NCBI RefSeq assembly: GCF_015706575.1
Contig: NW_024037076.1
Coordinates: 16,000,898 to 16,064,897 of the forward strand
DNA: 64,000 nt
DNA from: Patiria miniata
Lineage: Eukaryota; Echinodermata; Asteroidea; Valvatida; Asterinidae
Direction of reading: 5' to 3'
Part shown: one piece after another, positions 1 to 11,500 of the stretch
Numbering within the stretch: the stretch's first letter is position 1
How the letters are laid out: every line of letters starts with the position of its first letter
Notes under the pieces: model-generated
The model's database searches: none
The model's input: the letters and a program-made list of their open reading frames with translations, nothing else
What the model was told of the DNA's origin: nothing
Position numbers and translations under genes: made by a program

Positions 1-332
1 CTAACTTTTTTTCAACTACTGCTCCAACTTTACACTTTTTTCGGTCCAAATTTTGTTTGCTATTGGTTACATGTTCATGAACGGGTGCAGGCCAGCTAGA
101 CTGGTTCCCTTACCTTACAATTTTCCGGCATCTATAAATTGATCCATTTTATCTTTAGTGGAGTCAAGGAACCAGACTACTTGAACATTTTTGTTTTTCT
201 TGGTTTTTCCAGCATTTTCGAACACAAAACTTCAAATATGTCAGTGTAACAATATTTGATGTATTATACTAACCCCTCAAATAGTTCATTTCTGAAAATT
301 ACAGCAAAAGCCAATGATGAACATTCCCTTTA
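1..332 (+). mobile_element. TTAA-type MITE, family A, cut by window edge
   Basis: Ends ACATTCCCTTTAA at 332 and shares GCCAGCTAGACTGGTTCCC and the TCAGTGTAAC block with 1690-2211 and, inverted, 9436-9967. No coding capacity. Confidence 0.8.
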
Positions 333-474
333 AATTGTTGATTTGTTCTTCTTTACCCACCTCCCTCAGCAGACATTTTTTTCATTCAAATTATGAACAG
401 CGCGCACCAATTAAGGAAGTGCAAGTGTACTCCCTATAGACATTTCACAGATACCGCCATCTCTGTGGTCACGT

Positions 475-705
475 GGCTGTGACAATGAGTGAGTCATGGT
501 CTGGAGCACTGAAATAGTGGTTTGCGGGTAATTCTGCAGGTTGTGGGTTCGAGTCCAGCCTGGGGTTGTAGTGCGTGTGCCCTTGGGCAAGACATGTGCA
601 ACCTCGTCCCCAGGGTGTCGAGCAGTACGCGCCCACCACTACCTGCTCTCTCACCCTGGTATTGGATCATTTGCATGTGCAAGATTTTTGAACACATATG
701 CAAAT
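475..705 (+). mobile_element. tRNA-derived SINE
   Basis: A tRNA-like head with a good RNA polymerase III B box (GGGTTCGAGTCC, 545-556) is followed by GTGCCCTTGGGCAAGACA. The latter resembles the conserved body motif (TGCCCTTGGGCAAGGCAC type) of tRNA SINEs in fish and marine invertebrates. The 3' boundary is uncertain. Confidence 0.6.
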
Positions 706-1317
706 GAGGAACAGTCTGGTGCCTGGATATGCGTTACACATTAGCGTTTGTTTTTGTATGCGGTGTCTGGGGTAAAAACAGAGTCAATTCGTAGCAGCGC
801 GAGCACGGCGTGAGTTACGAAAACACAATTTTTGAAATCAAACTGTTACGATCTTATCGAGACAACATGCAGTATCATATTTCATATTAATATGAGCAAA
901 TTGGAAAGGAAATAAGTATTTTCGAGAAGGCGTGGACGAATGATCGCAAAAAACACGTACTGCACGTTGTGAATATATAGCACCAAGTACACGATAAAAA
1001 TCCATTACTAGCCAATTGCGGTATCCAATCACGATACAGGAAGAAAGTTTGCTATCCAGGGTTTACTATTGGAAACGCGGTTGGAAATAAAGTAAGCACT
1101 GGGGACGAGGTTGAGACATGTGTCCCTCATTGCTTCTCCCAACCCAGGAGTACATGGGTACCTGTGAGGGCAGAGATGGTTATTGTGACTGATTTTAGCC
1201 GCTTTGCGCCGAAATGGCAGCATCAAGCTGTATACTCCCCAGGGAGCTGAATTTGCCTTTGGAATGTTTCAGTGGTCTGATGAGCAGGGTAATAATGATG
1301 TAGCGCATTGAGCACCA

Positions 1318-1683
1318 ATGGGCCTTATTCACGAGTCGGCCATATTGGATTAAGAGCGAGGTAAAATCTTGATTTTTGGAACTTGTGTAGAGAAATGAAA
1401 GCAAGTTAATTTCTAATTAATTCCAGTCTGCTTCAATGAATAATTTAGAATTTGTAAGTAAACATTCCCTAATGTTTAAAGCCAGATTTAAAAAAAAACA
1501 GTAAGTAAGGCTGCATTGTGCCTGCATAAATAGTCTGGCGCCATCCCATTCAACAGTTAACAATTAATGAAATACATTAAGGGAACTCGACAAAAATGGC
1601 CAACCCGTGAATAAATAGTCTGGTACCATCCCATGCAACAGTTAACAATTAATGAAAAACATTCAGGGAACTCGACAAATTGG
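1318..1683 (+). mobile_element. MITE, family B, with a duplicated end
   Basis: Starts GGGCCTTATTCACGAGTCGGC and matches 46543-46849 in the opposite orientation. The terminal inverted repeat is GGCCTTATTCACGA. After the expected end near 1613 the subterminal block (ATAGTCTGG..CAACAGTTAACAATTAATGA) is repeated once more to 1683, so this copy carries a tandem duplication of its tail. Confidence 0.8.
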
Positions 1684-1689
1684 CATTAG

Positions 1690-2211
1690 TTAAAGGGAAA
1701 ATACAACATTTGCAAACATCAAAAAATAAAACTACCAAATCATTTTGAAATACCTTGCTGGACTGTTAGTGAATGACAGTGTAAAGCATCCTGTAAAATC
1801 ATGGCACCTGGTATACTGTCATTTTCAAGAAAAGTGGTATTTTTGTATCAATTTCCAACGCTGATCGGCCGATGAGCGTTGGAAAAAACTGGCTTTTTTT
1901 TCAAATACTGGCCCCAATTGACCATCGCACTTGTTTGCAATCGATTACAAACCTATGAACGGGTACGAGCCAGCTAGACTGGTTCCCTGACCTTACAATT
2001 CCCCAATGTATGTAAACTGCTCTGTTTCTTCTTATATGGAGTCAGGGAACCAGACTCAAGAAAATGATTGTTTTTCTTGGTTTTTATAGCATTTTCGAAC
2101 CCAAAACCTCAAAAAAGTCAGTGTAACTATATTTGCTATATATTTCCAACCCCCCAATTCCATCCATTTCTGAAAATTACAGCAAAAGCAAATGATGTAT
2201 ATTCCCTTTAA
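1690..2211 (+). mobile_element. TTAA-type MITE, family A, full length
   Basis: Bounded by TTAA on both sides; ends TTAAAGGGAAAATACA and TGTATATTCCCTTTAA are inverted repeats. About 522 bp, no ORF. The inner part contains a pair of inverted CCAACGCTGATCGGCCGATGAG-like words around 1856-1885. The TTAA target suggests a piggyBac-like mobiliser, which is inference. Confidence 0.85.
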
Positions 2212-2467
2212 TCTCAAGGAGCATTTCACTGGGAAATACACAGAAAATGTATGCTCGATCATGCTCAAGATTCAAAGGCATGACAGGACATATTTTCAAA
2301 GAAATGCCACCAAGATTACCATGAGAGTGCAAAGATGGCGATAGCCATGAAATGGTCCATGTGATGTTGCTTCGTGAAACAGCGCCCTCTCTTGGTCACT
2401 AATGGAGTCCGTTATTCTGGCGTCTCTAAATTATGAATCACAGACTAATTTCATCCAAAGAACTCAC

Positions 2468-2542
2468 CTGATAGTGCTGTTCAATGGCATCCACTTTATC
2501 ATCGGTGTTCAGCTTAGCATCCTGTAACTGACCTTTCAACTC
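2468..2542 (-). CDS. CDK5RAP2: CDK5RAP2-like exon 16 (last exon in the window)
   Basis: Encodes ELKGQLQDAKLNTDD, then KVDAIEQHYQ, phase 0 to 0. Acceptor GACCTCCAACAG, donor CAG|GTGAGTT. No further exon was found between here and position 1, so the gene should continue beyond the left edge. Confidence 0.85.
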
Positions 2543-5500
2543 CTGTTGGAGGTCAAAGGTCAAAGGGCAAAGAGTAATGATATCACTAGAAAGTTTCTAC
2601 TATACATGTACATAACCTCTCACAAGAGAACACCTTGATTAGGTGTATCAATCCTAACTTTTTTCCTAGATTTCCTTGCTTGGTAAATTTTTGAATCCTT
2701 CGTAATTGTATAAGATGCAGTAAACCAATGGAGCATTCTACGGGTTTTTTGAAATCCGGCTTTTCCTTGGTTACAGAATCATCGGAAGGGTTGGGCTAAA
2801 CACACATTCAAATTGTGATTTCTGCTGCATATTCCCCCATTAGGCATTGTACGCCTCCCTGTAGCGCCAAAAACTGCCCGCGCACTCTATGGTTTTATGG
2901 CTTCAGTCATGATCAGTACTGAAAAGTCACAATGTACATGTAAATGGAGTACAGTTTAACCCTAACCCCCTAGGCCCTTTTGGCTAGGAACCATCCTCAA
3001 TCCTGCAAAATCCTCCAATTGCCACCATGTCAAAATTGGGTTCAGCCTCAATCCTCCAAAATCATCCCTTACTTCTTGAATTTGTTCAGTTGTGGGGTGA
3101 CCATTGCCTCAATCCTTCAAACCCTCCAGCATTGACCGTTAAAGAGGTTGTGGAATGCTCGAAACCATTTCCGTCATTTTTCGGGTATATGTAGCCTAAG
3201 GTGTGATAAAATAAAAACGACTATTATTTCTGTCATGAAATGAGTACAAAAGGTACTTTTGAGAGCTGTTTTTCAAGTCCTGTCATGCCTGTTTCGACCC
3301 GAATGTGCAATTTGTGTAAAAGTCGTCATTGCGGGCAGCAAACAAAAAACAGTAAATCGTGACGTAATAAACAGGACTCACGATGCAGAGTAGCATATAC
3401 GAGTCCTGTTTATTACGTCACGATTTACTGTGTTTTGTTTGCTGCCCGCAACGATGACTTTTACACAAATTGCACGTTCGGGTCGAAACAGGACCTGAAA
3501 AACAGCTCTCAAAAGTACCTTTTGTACTCATTTCATGACAGAAACAATAGTCGTTTTTATTTTATCACACCTTAGGCTACATATACCAAAAAAATGACGG
3601 AAATGGTTTCGAGCATTCCACAACCTCTTTAAAGGGTTCAGGCAGTGCCAATTGTATTCAGAAGCAGTGCAGATGATATCGCATTGAGCATAATGCAGGG
3701 CTCAATTTTGCATGACTGAACATGAACAATGCAGGGTACAGCCTACAAACTTGACGTAATGCGTCCTCCTAGATCAACCAACACTTTCTTGCCGTTCAGC
3801 CCCAATCAGCCCCAATAAGCCTTTTCGGAGTTCCAACTGCGCGCATTCGTAACCTGTGACAACGCACATTGTTTGTCTCAAATGCCCTTTGACAGTACCC
3901 ACAATGCACAAACAGCCTTTTTGTAAAGTCAGTGGCGCGATGTTGTCAAAGGCCATTTGAGACAAACAATGCGCGTTGTCACAGGTTATGAATGCGCAGT
4001 TGGAACTCCGAAAAGGCTTATTTTGGAGGATTGAGGAGGGTTAGGGTTAAGGCAAACAATTTGGACCGACTAGTGGAAGAATTGAACCAAGGGAACCATG
4101 CCAACCTTGATGGTGAGTTCTCGCTGCTCTAGCAGGTCGTTCAGATGCTGCTCCGCTTCATTCCCATCATGCCTCAGTCCGTCCAGCTCCTGTTGCTTCC
4201 TCGCGAGGGTTTTTTGCAGCCGCTGAGTACCCGGCGAAAACAAAATGACAAATTTTGATAAGAGACACACAGGACGGGTACAAATCTACGCTGTAATTTA
4301 CTAATGCCAGAAAGAACAAATTTATAAAGTTCAAATTTGAAACATAAGCGATTGTAGGAATATCATTTTCAGGGATTGTGCTGCCAACAGCAGACCACTG
4401 TTTTTTAAGATCTTAAGCCATCCTCAGGTCAACCTGCAATTTGCCTTGACCGCGGCGAAACCATCAGGATCAAGCACAAAATTCAAGCTCAGGTCACAGA
4501 ACTAAGAAATTGTGTGATTACTAAGGGAATAAATGTGTGCTCCGGAGGTTTTTATCACTCGTTTAATACCGCTTAGAGTCTGGGTGCTGATAATTACCCG
4601 AGCCTTATCCGTAAAAAAATATCAAATAATTCGTTCAAAAAATCCCGATTTTGTTCAACAAGTTCACTTCATGCTTTTTGAAACATCCCTCTAGCAAAAT
4701 AATGGACTGTTCAGCTGGCGAGTAAGATGTAAACAACCCTTTTATGGAGGTTGACGCGCGCGTAGCATGTTCTGCGCGATGTCACGCAGAACGCACCTGG
4801 GGCGTTGCGTTTTGAATTTAGAACTATAAAATTCCCACTCGCTTGTAGTGTTGCGCATGCCTACGTGAGGATTGTGAACGTTCAACCAATGAAGCGGTAA
4901 GAGGCACTGGATTTTTAGGAGTCCACATTTTATTGTGACACTGGAAAAGTGTTTAAGACCAGCTAGCCATGTCTTTATCATCCGCTTAAGACCGGCCACG
5001 TGACGGGCTCTCGACCAATAGGAATAGCTAAACTGTCTGAGGTATTTATGAATATGGAACAAACGGCATCTCAACACAGAAAAATCGCAACCACGCTATG
5101 TCGCCCACCAACAATGCAATGACGATTCACAATCAAATTAGATGATCTAGATGCACGCATGACATCATAACGTCACACAGGTCGACTGCGATTGATTCCC
5201 ATCTATCGGGAACGCGTTCTGTCGCGTCGCAAAAGTTGACATTATTCTACTGTTGTGACTGTTGAATTTTTTTTTCAGCGTCGATGCCGATCATCTTAAT
5301 ATCATCGAAGTAACATGTACACTCAGGTCCCAAAATAATTGGAGACTGATATGTTCCGGACGGCTGCAGCGCAGGTGCAGCTTGATCCTGAAAATTCAAC
5401 CCGAGGGCGGCTTCAGGTTCAAGTCCCACTTGTGCCAGATTTCCTTTAATAGCTAATATATGAATGAATCTTCACTTAAAATTAGTATGATTTCAGGAAT

Positions 5501-8500
5501 GTAATATTCAGGGAAGTCAACCTCAACTGTAAACCCACTGGAGCTGCTGTCCAAGGCCATGGGTTCGAGTCTAACTTGTGACAAATTTCCTCAGCATTGC
5601 ACTGAATTTTCTCTGGAATTAAATACGTTTATAAGCAACGTCCTTTTCAAGGAAAGCAATATCAATGGCACACCACTAAAAGTGCTGCCCAAGGTCTTTG
5701 GTTCGAGTCTAACTTCTTACAAATTCCCTTGGCCTTAAATGAAATTTTCAATCTTCTTATGCCAGCCAGAACAAATTAATAAAGTTCAATTTGAAATAAA
5801 GGTAGCTATAGGAATGTCAATTTCACTTTCAGGGACATATATCTCAAAGGTAGACCACTGGACCTGCTGTCCGTGGTCTAAGGTTCAATCCCGATGGAAA
5901 ACAAAAAGTACAATACAGATGAACAGATGAGTAAGTTTATCAGCTTGAAATGAAATGTTATACTGTTTGAATTTTATCCGAGTATGAAAATTGAACTCCA
6001 CAGTATGATACCATACCTCATTCTCCCGCTGTTTGCTGTGCAGGTTTGCTTTCTGCTCAGCTAGCTTGCCCTCCATATCAACCATGGCAGCTTGGTACTG
6101 CTCCATCCCCTAAACAGTGAAAAAGAACCAGAGGATTTCAGAAACACTAATGTCAATATCTTCTGTATAGAAATACATTCAAAGTTGTAGCTTGCATGCT
6201 GTCGTGTTTACCACAATCAGGGTTACGTAAGTGTCCATCGACAAAATGCTAAAAGTTAACAGCTACAATAGTTGTCTGAAAATCAGAAAATGTCCCTCCA
6301 AGAGATATTATGTTCTTGTCTCGCTTACATGAAAAATTGTCTTGAAACAAGAATTCTTTTCTGTTAAGATAACGGGAAAAAAAGACTTTACTCAGCAACA
6401 ATCAAATGCTGAAATACTTGGAAGTTAAAAAGGAAAAATTCAATCGATCATCAAAATCAAAGGCCTCGGTGCTCCCTGTTGTGACGGAGATTACAAACAC
6501 GAGGTTCTCATATCCTACCGCTACAATGGCGTAGCTCTGTAAGCCTTGTTAATTTTAATTTTGTCATTCCTAACATGCCTAGGAACAAAACTTACTTTGA
6601 ATGCAAGATTTGTCCAAAATCTCAGATACCTTTGATACACCGGCAACACAAGCGTCACACGACATTTTGATTTCCACTTTTGAAATTTCGTCACGTTCTG
6701 GTTTTACAACTGTACACGACTACGCACCTCGTATTTGTTCCTCTGCGCTTTGTGCATGGCCTCGCGTGCCTGTGTGAGGGCGTTCTCGCGATCGTCAGCT
6801 TGATCACAAAGCAGACGAATCTAAAAACAATCACCAAAAAACAAAAACAAGTTAATCAGGAAAAAAGTGGACATATCTAAAAACCTGAGCCACACACTGA
6901 AAAGTTTCTCAAAAAGAAAACATAATACAGAAAATTGCTTTCACTTGTTTACCGTTACTCTATTGGGTATTTTGTCTAGAAACTTTGTCAAAGGCAACAA
7001 CAGGCAACACTTGTCAAAGTAAGAAGCCTGCTCAGTGTAGCAAGATCCATCAGGGCAAATTCTCACAGCCAAGCCTCAGAGTCTGTGGTCGCCAACTGCA
7101 GCGGGATACAACTGTGGCATTGTGCAATGGGACTAGCTCTCAGTGTCTCAGAATTGGCCATTGATGCACTGGTGTTGATGGCTCAATGCAGCAAGGTCCC
7201 ACAGACTTTTACACCTGCTGCCAGACTTGCATGCCTCATGACTCGGACTCGAGTCATGATGACAAATGACTCGGACTCGGAATCGACCCTGCAGACTCGG
7301 ACTCGACCTGCGTGACTTGAACTCGACCAAAAGTACCACAAATCACTTATTTTTTTCAACATTATAATTATTTGGAAGATCCTCTCCTGAGCAGACGATA
7401 CAGTCTGTGCGGTGCAAAAGAAACACATCATGTACGGTATATGTACACAACACAGCGCATGCGGCTGGCTTGTTTGCAATATTGACTTTGGAAATCAATG
7501 TATCGAAACATGAACCCCAGCCTCCACACTTGATATTGCGTAAATGCAGGCTTGATAGTATTTCCAGTTCATTAATTTAGAAAAGAGCTGTGAAAACACT
7601 GAAACATTTACACTGTGCGATTTTAGCAGTACCTCAAAATTTATTTCCAATACAGTAAACTCTGGCTAAATTGGCACTATCATGACCCGAGAATTTGTGA
7701 CCACTTACGCGAATGCCGACATCTGCTGTAAGTCGTCCTTTTGCGGACTTACATGAATGGCCTTTTGCACACATGATTCATTGCACTAATTTGCTGCGAT
7801 TTACCCTGGTTTATCTCCTTAATGCTTGAGTTGAATCCCGCAAATTAATCCTCGAATTGTATCATCACGTTTGGGGTATTGACAGTGGAGACCGCGTGTA
7901 TTCATATGTACGAGCACAGTAACGAATTGAATGCGTGCGTGGTCCGGTATATACCACGCACGCACTGACTGTAGCACTAGTCATTCAATAAGACGACCCC
8001 CAAAATGGACAGAGCGCATGCGTACAGCTTAGAGGGGGTACTGGTATTGATACAATGTATGCTCGCGATGCATATGCGATGTATGCAGTAGGACACCCTT
8101 TTTCGACGCCGATGCATGCAGCGATCACAGGCCGTGCCAAACCACTTTTCACTCAACACTTCTTGCCAACCGCAGTACAGGAAGTCGATGCCAATGCGTG
8201 ATTTTTTGAATGCCGACTTACACAAAGGATTTTGTAATGCTTTTTACGGAAAGGGGACCGAGAGTAACACGACGACTTGAGCGAAATGGCGACTTATAAA
8301 AGCCGACTTAGAAATAAAAAAATTCCATGGAAATGCATTACGGACAATCGCGACTTAAGTCAGACGGCCGACTTGAGCGATTTGACGAGTTGTATGATGT
8401 CGATTTAACTCGGACTCGGACTGGACCTTTGTGACTCCTGACTCAGACTCAAACTGGACCTGCATGACTCAGACTCGGGAGAGGTGACTCAGACTCAAAC

Positions 8501-11500
8501 TTGATGTTTGGTGACCGTTCTCGGACTCAATGTTTGGTGACTCGAATAGAGGTCTGCGCTGTTGCATCTTGCAGGTTAGACTAGGTTAGGGGAAAAACGA
8601 GTGAGAAATAATGCACTTCACAAAATAAATGGTGATAACATAGCAAACCTCTTTATCTTTGGCCTTGATGGTTTCTGCCAGTCCTTGTATTGCTTTGTCT
8701 CGCTTCATTGTGTTACTCTCTAACGTCTTCAATTCTTTGTTCTTATCATCAGCCTCTTCTTCCAAATCCTGCGGCGAAAAAAGAAAAAGTTCACCAAAAC
8801 TACAGAATAAAAGCCGCCTAAAACCCCTAAGAAAATACATGAAAGAAAAATAAACGTTGAAAATTGAATCATTCAATTGTGTTGTTAGATGGGGTCATTT
8901 TGTCCTTCATTTTTTTTCACTTAAAAGTAATGTAGATTTGCAAACATTCAAAAGTGCAACTGCTAAAATATTATGAAATAGCGCACTTGATTGTTTATTA
9001 ATAGCAGTATCAAGCATCATACGAAATAGTAAAGCATGGTATACTGTCATTTTCCAAAAATGAGGAATTTTTGTATCAATGGTTTTAACCAACCCATCAT
9101 TGTGAAAAAACTTAGGTTTTGGGGTCAAGTACTACATCCGTTAACAGGCACAAGCCAGCTACATGTATTTACCTCGTGCGTGCGTGTGGTTACGCAGGTA
9201 CATGTACGTGTATGTATATTATATGACACAGCCAGCACTCAGGCACGGCCTGTTACCTAAGACATGGGTTTCATGCAAGACACTACCATGACTGTATAAT
9301 CAATATTATGTGAATACTGTTCAATCAGAAAGTCAACATTTAAGTGAAACATGTACCTTCTTTTCCTTCTCAGCTTTCTTGAGAGTATTCTGTAAATCCT
9401 AAAATAAGACAAAGAAACATGGAACATTTTGCCAGTTAAAGGGAATGTACATCATTGGCTTTTGCTGTAATATTCAGAAATGAACTATTTGAGGGGTTAG
9501 TATAATAGATCAAATATTGTTACACTGACATGTTTGAAGTTTTCTGTTCGAAAATGCTGGGAAAACCAAGAAAAACAAAACTGTCAAAGTAGTCTGGTTC
9601 CCTGACTCCACTAAAGATGAAATGGATCAATTTATAGATGCCGGAAAATTGTTAAGTTAGGGAAACAGTCTAGCTGGCCTGCTCCCGTTCATGAGCATGT
9701 AACCAATAGCAAACAAAATTTGGACTGGAAAAAAAATGGTAAATTTGGAGCAGTAGTTGAAAAAGTGGGTTTTTCCAACGATGGTCGGCCGACCACCTTT
9801 GGGAATTAGTACAAAAATACCACTTTTCTTGAAAATGACTTCACACCAGGTGCCATAATTTTACAGGATGCTTTAGACTGTCATTTACATACATCCTAGT
9901 AAGGTTTTCCGTAGAAATTTGGTAGTTTTGTTTTTTGATGTTAGCAAATGTTGTATATTCCCTTTAATAAATTGTGCTGCTCCAGCACAAAACCAGTCAG
10001 TTGGACCAATTTTTGAAAACTGGAATTTTTTTTGCTTTAATGGAAAGGACATTGAATAAGCTTTCCAATGATGTACAGAATATGGGAATCGGATAAAATC
10101 TAACGGAGTTATAGGTATTTTCGGTTTCCAATTTTCATCAATACATGTATTCTACGTATATTGGGTTGCATTATAGGCTGTATCTCAAAATACGGACACG
10201 TGAATCCCGACTGGTTTTATGCATTGTACAATCCTGTCCAAACAAATGCATTGTTGAGTGCAAGAGAGTTGTAGGCAATACCGTGCACTAGTGAAATGAA
10301 GTAAAATATTGGTCATGATATTGAACGTTTGTTGGAGTGCATAAGATGCCACAGCGACACGCAATACATTAGCAATGAACGGAAATAGAAATGTCCATAC
10401 ATGGATTTATAACACCTCGACCATAGATTCTGTATCACGATTGGCCAAGAACGAGTCACATGACATTCGCTATTTTTACCATCTTTGCTGTGCACGGCCA
10501 AAAAGACTACACAACGGCTGCAAAAGTACTTTACACATAAGAACGTAAGAACTGGTATCTAGACTGCCACATCCACCTCTCTTGCAAGTCCAACCCTTGC
10601 AAGGCCCCATACCTTGACTTCTTTGTCTTTGTTCTTCAGCTCTTGTTGCATGTTTTCTGAAGACGTCTCAAGGTCCTTCAAGCGTCGTTCCTGTTCCTTA
10701 AATGCTTCCTAAGAGCACAAATGACCGTGGATAAACAAAAACAATATCTTTAGAAAAATAACAGATTATAAAGAAAAAGTTACCTAAACTTACCTGCGTG
10801 ACCATAAACTAAAAACTGATTATTAACGAAGAGTTGTACTCAAGTCAATCACAAGTCAATCGCAAGTCAACAGAAAACCATTTAGCCCAGCCCAATGGTC
10901 TTTTGGTCAATCACAGTTGTGTTTAATGTTCGACATGCGTCCGCAAAAGTCTGACATGCATGCACGCGCGCATGATGTGCGCAGCTGGAACTTGCACTGT
11001 GGTATTTGAGATGCGCATGTGTTGTTGCCAGCGTGCGCAGTGGGCGGGGCTAAATGAATCCATCTATTCACAGGTCAATTAACCTATCGCGGTAGAATCG
11101 CGTGAACGCAGCTTGTGAAGTATGAGGGCAATTCCACGGTTTCTCACGTTACATTTTTGATGTACTTTTGAGTTTCCTTGGGCTGTAATTACCTTACTGA
11201 AAAGGTTTAATAACTGTTATCCCCATGGTAGATAGAGTAGACCTAGACCTACCTAAGCACCAAAGATGACATCCAGAAAAATGTGCTATGTATGATAAAC
11301 AAGATGCACAAAATCGGTTACTCACGTTCCTTTTGCGTAACGTGAGTAACAAATTTTGTGCGTCTTGTTTATCATACAGAACACATTTTTTCTGGATGTC
11401 ATCTTTGGTGCTTAGGTAGGTCTAGGTCTACTCTATCTACCATGGGGATAACAGTTATTAAACCTTTTCAGTAAGGTAATTACAGCCCAAGGAAACTCAA

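Larger units (their letters stand above)
2956..4050 (+). mobile_element. composite TTAA element with TTAACCCTAACC ends, carrying nested palindromes
   Basis: Left end TTAACCCTAACCCCCT and right end AGGGTTAGGGTTAA are inverted repeats, each ending in TTAA. Just inside the left end is the head CTAGGAACCATCC, followed by several copies of the word TCAATCCTCCAAAAT. The element is interrupted by the palindrome 3139-3632 and contains a second fold-back at 3814-4022. It lies in the intron between exons 15 and 16 of the CDK5RAP2-like gene. Confidence 0.7.

Noticed and set aside
2956-2970. Interstitial telomere repeat (CCCTAA)
   Set aside because: Only about two units, and they are the terminal inverted repeat of a TTAA element seen elsewhere.
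4742-5077. 111-codon open stretch on the minus strand, partly repeated at 11773-12024
   Set aside because: It coincides with a 233-bp dispersed repeat; the shared peptide only reflects the shared DNA.
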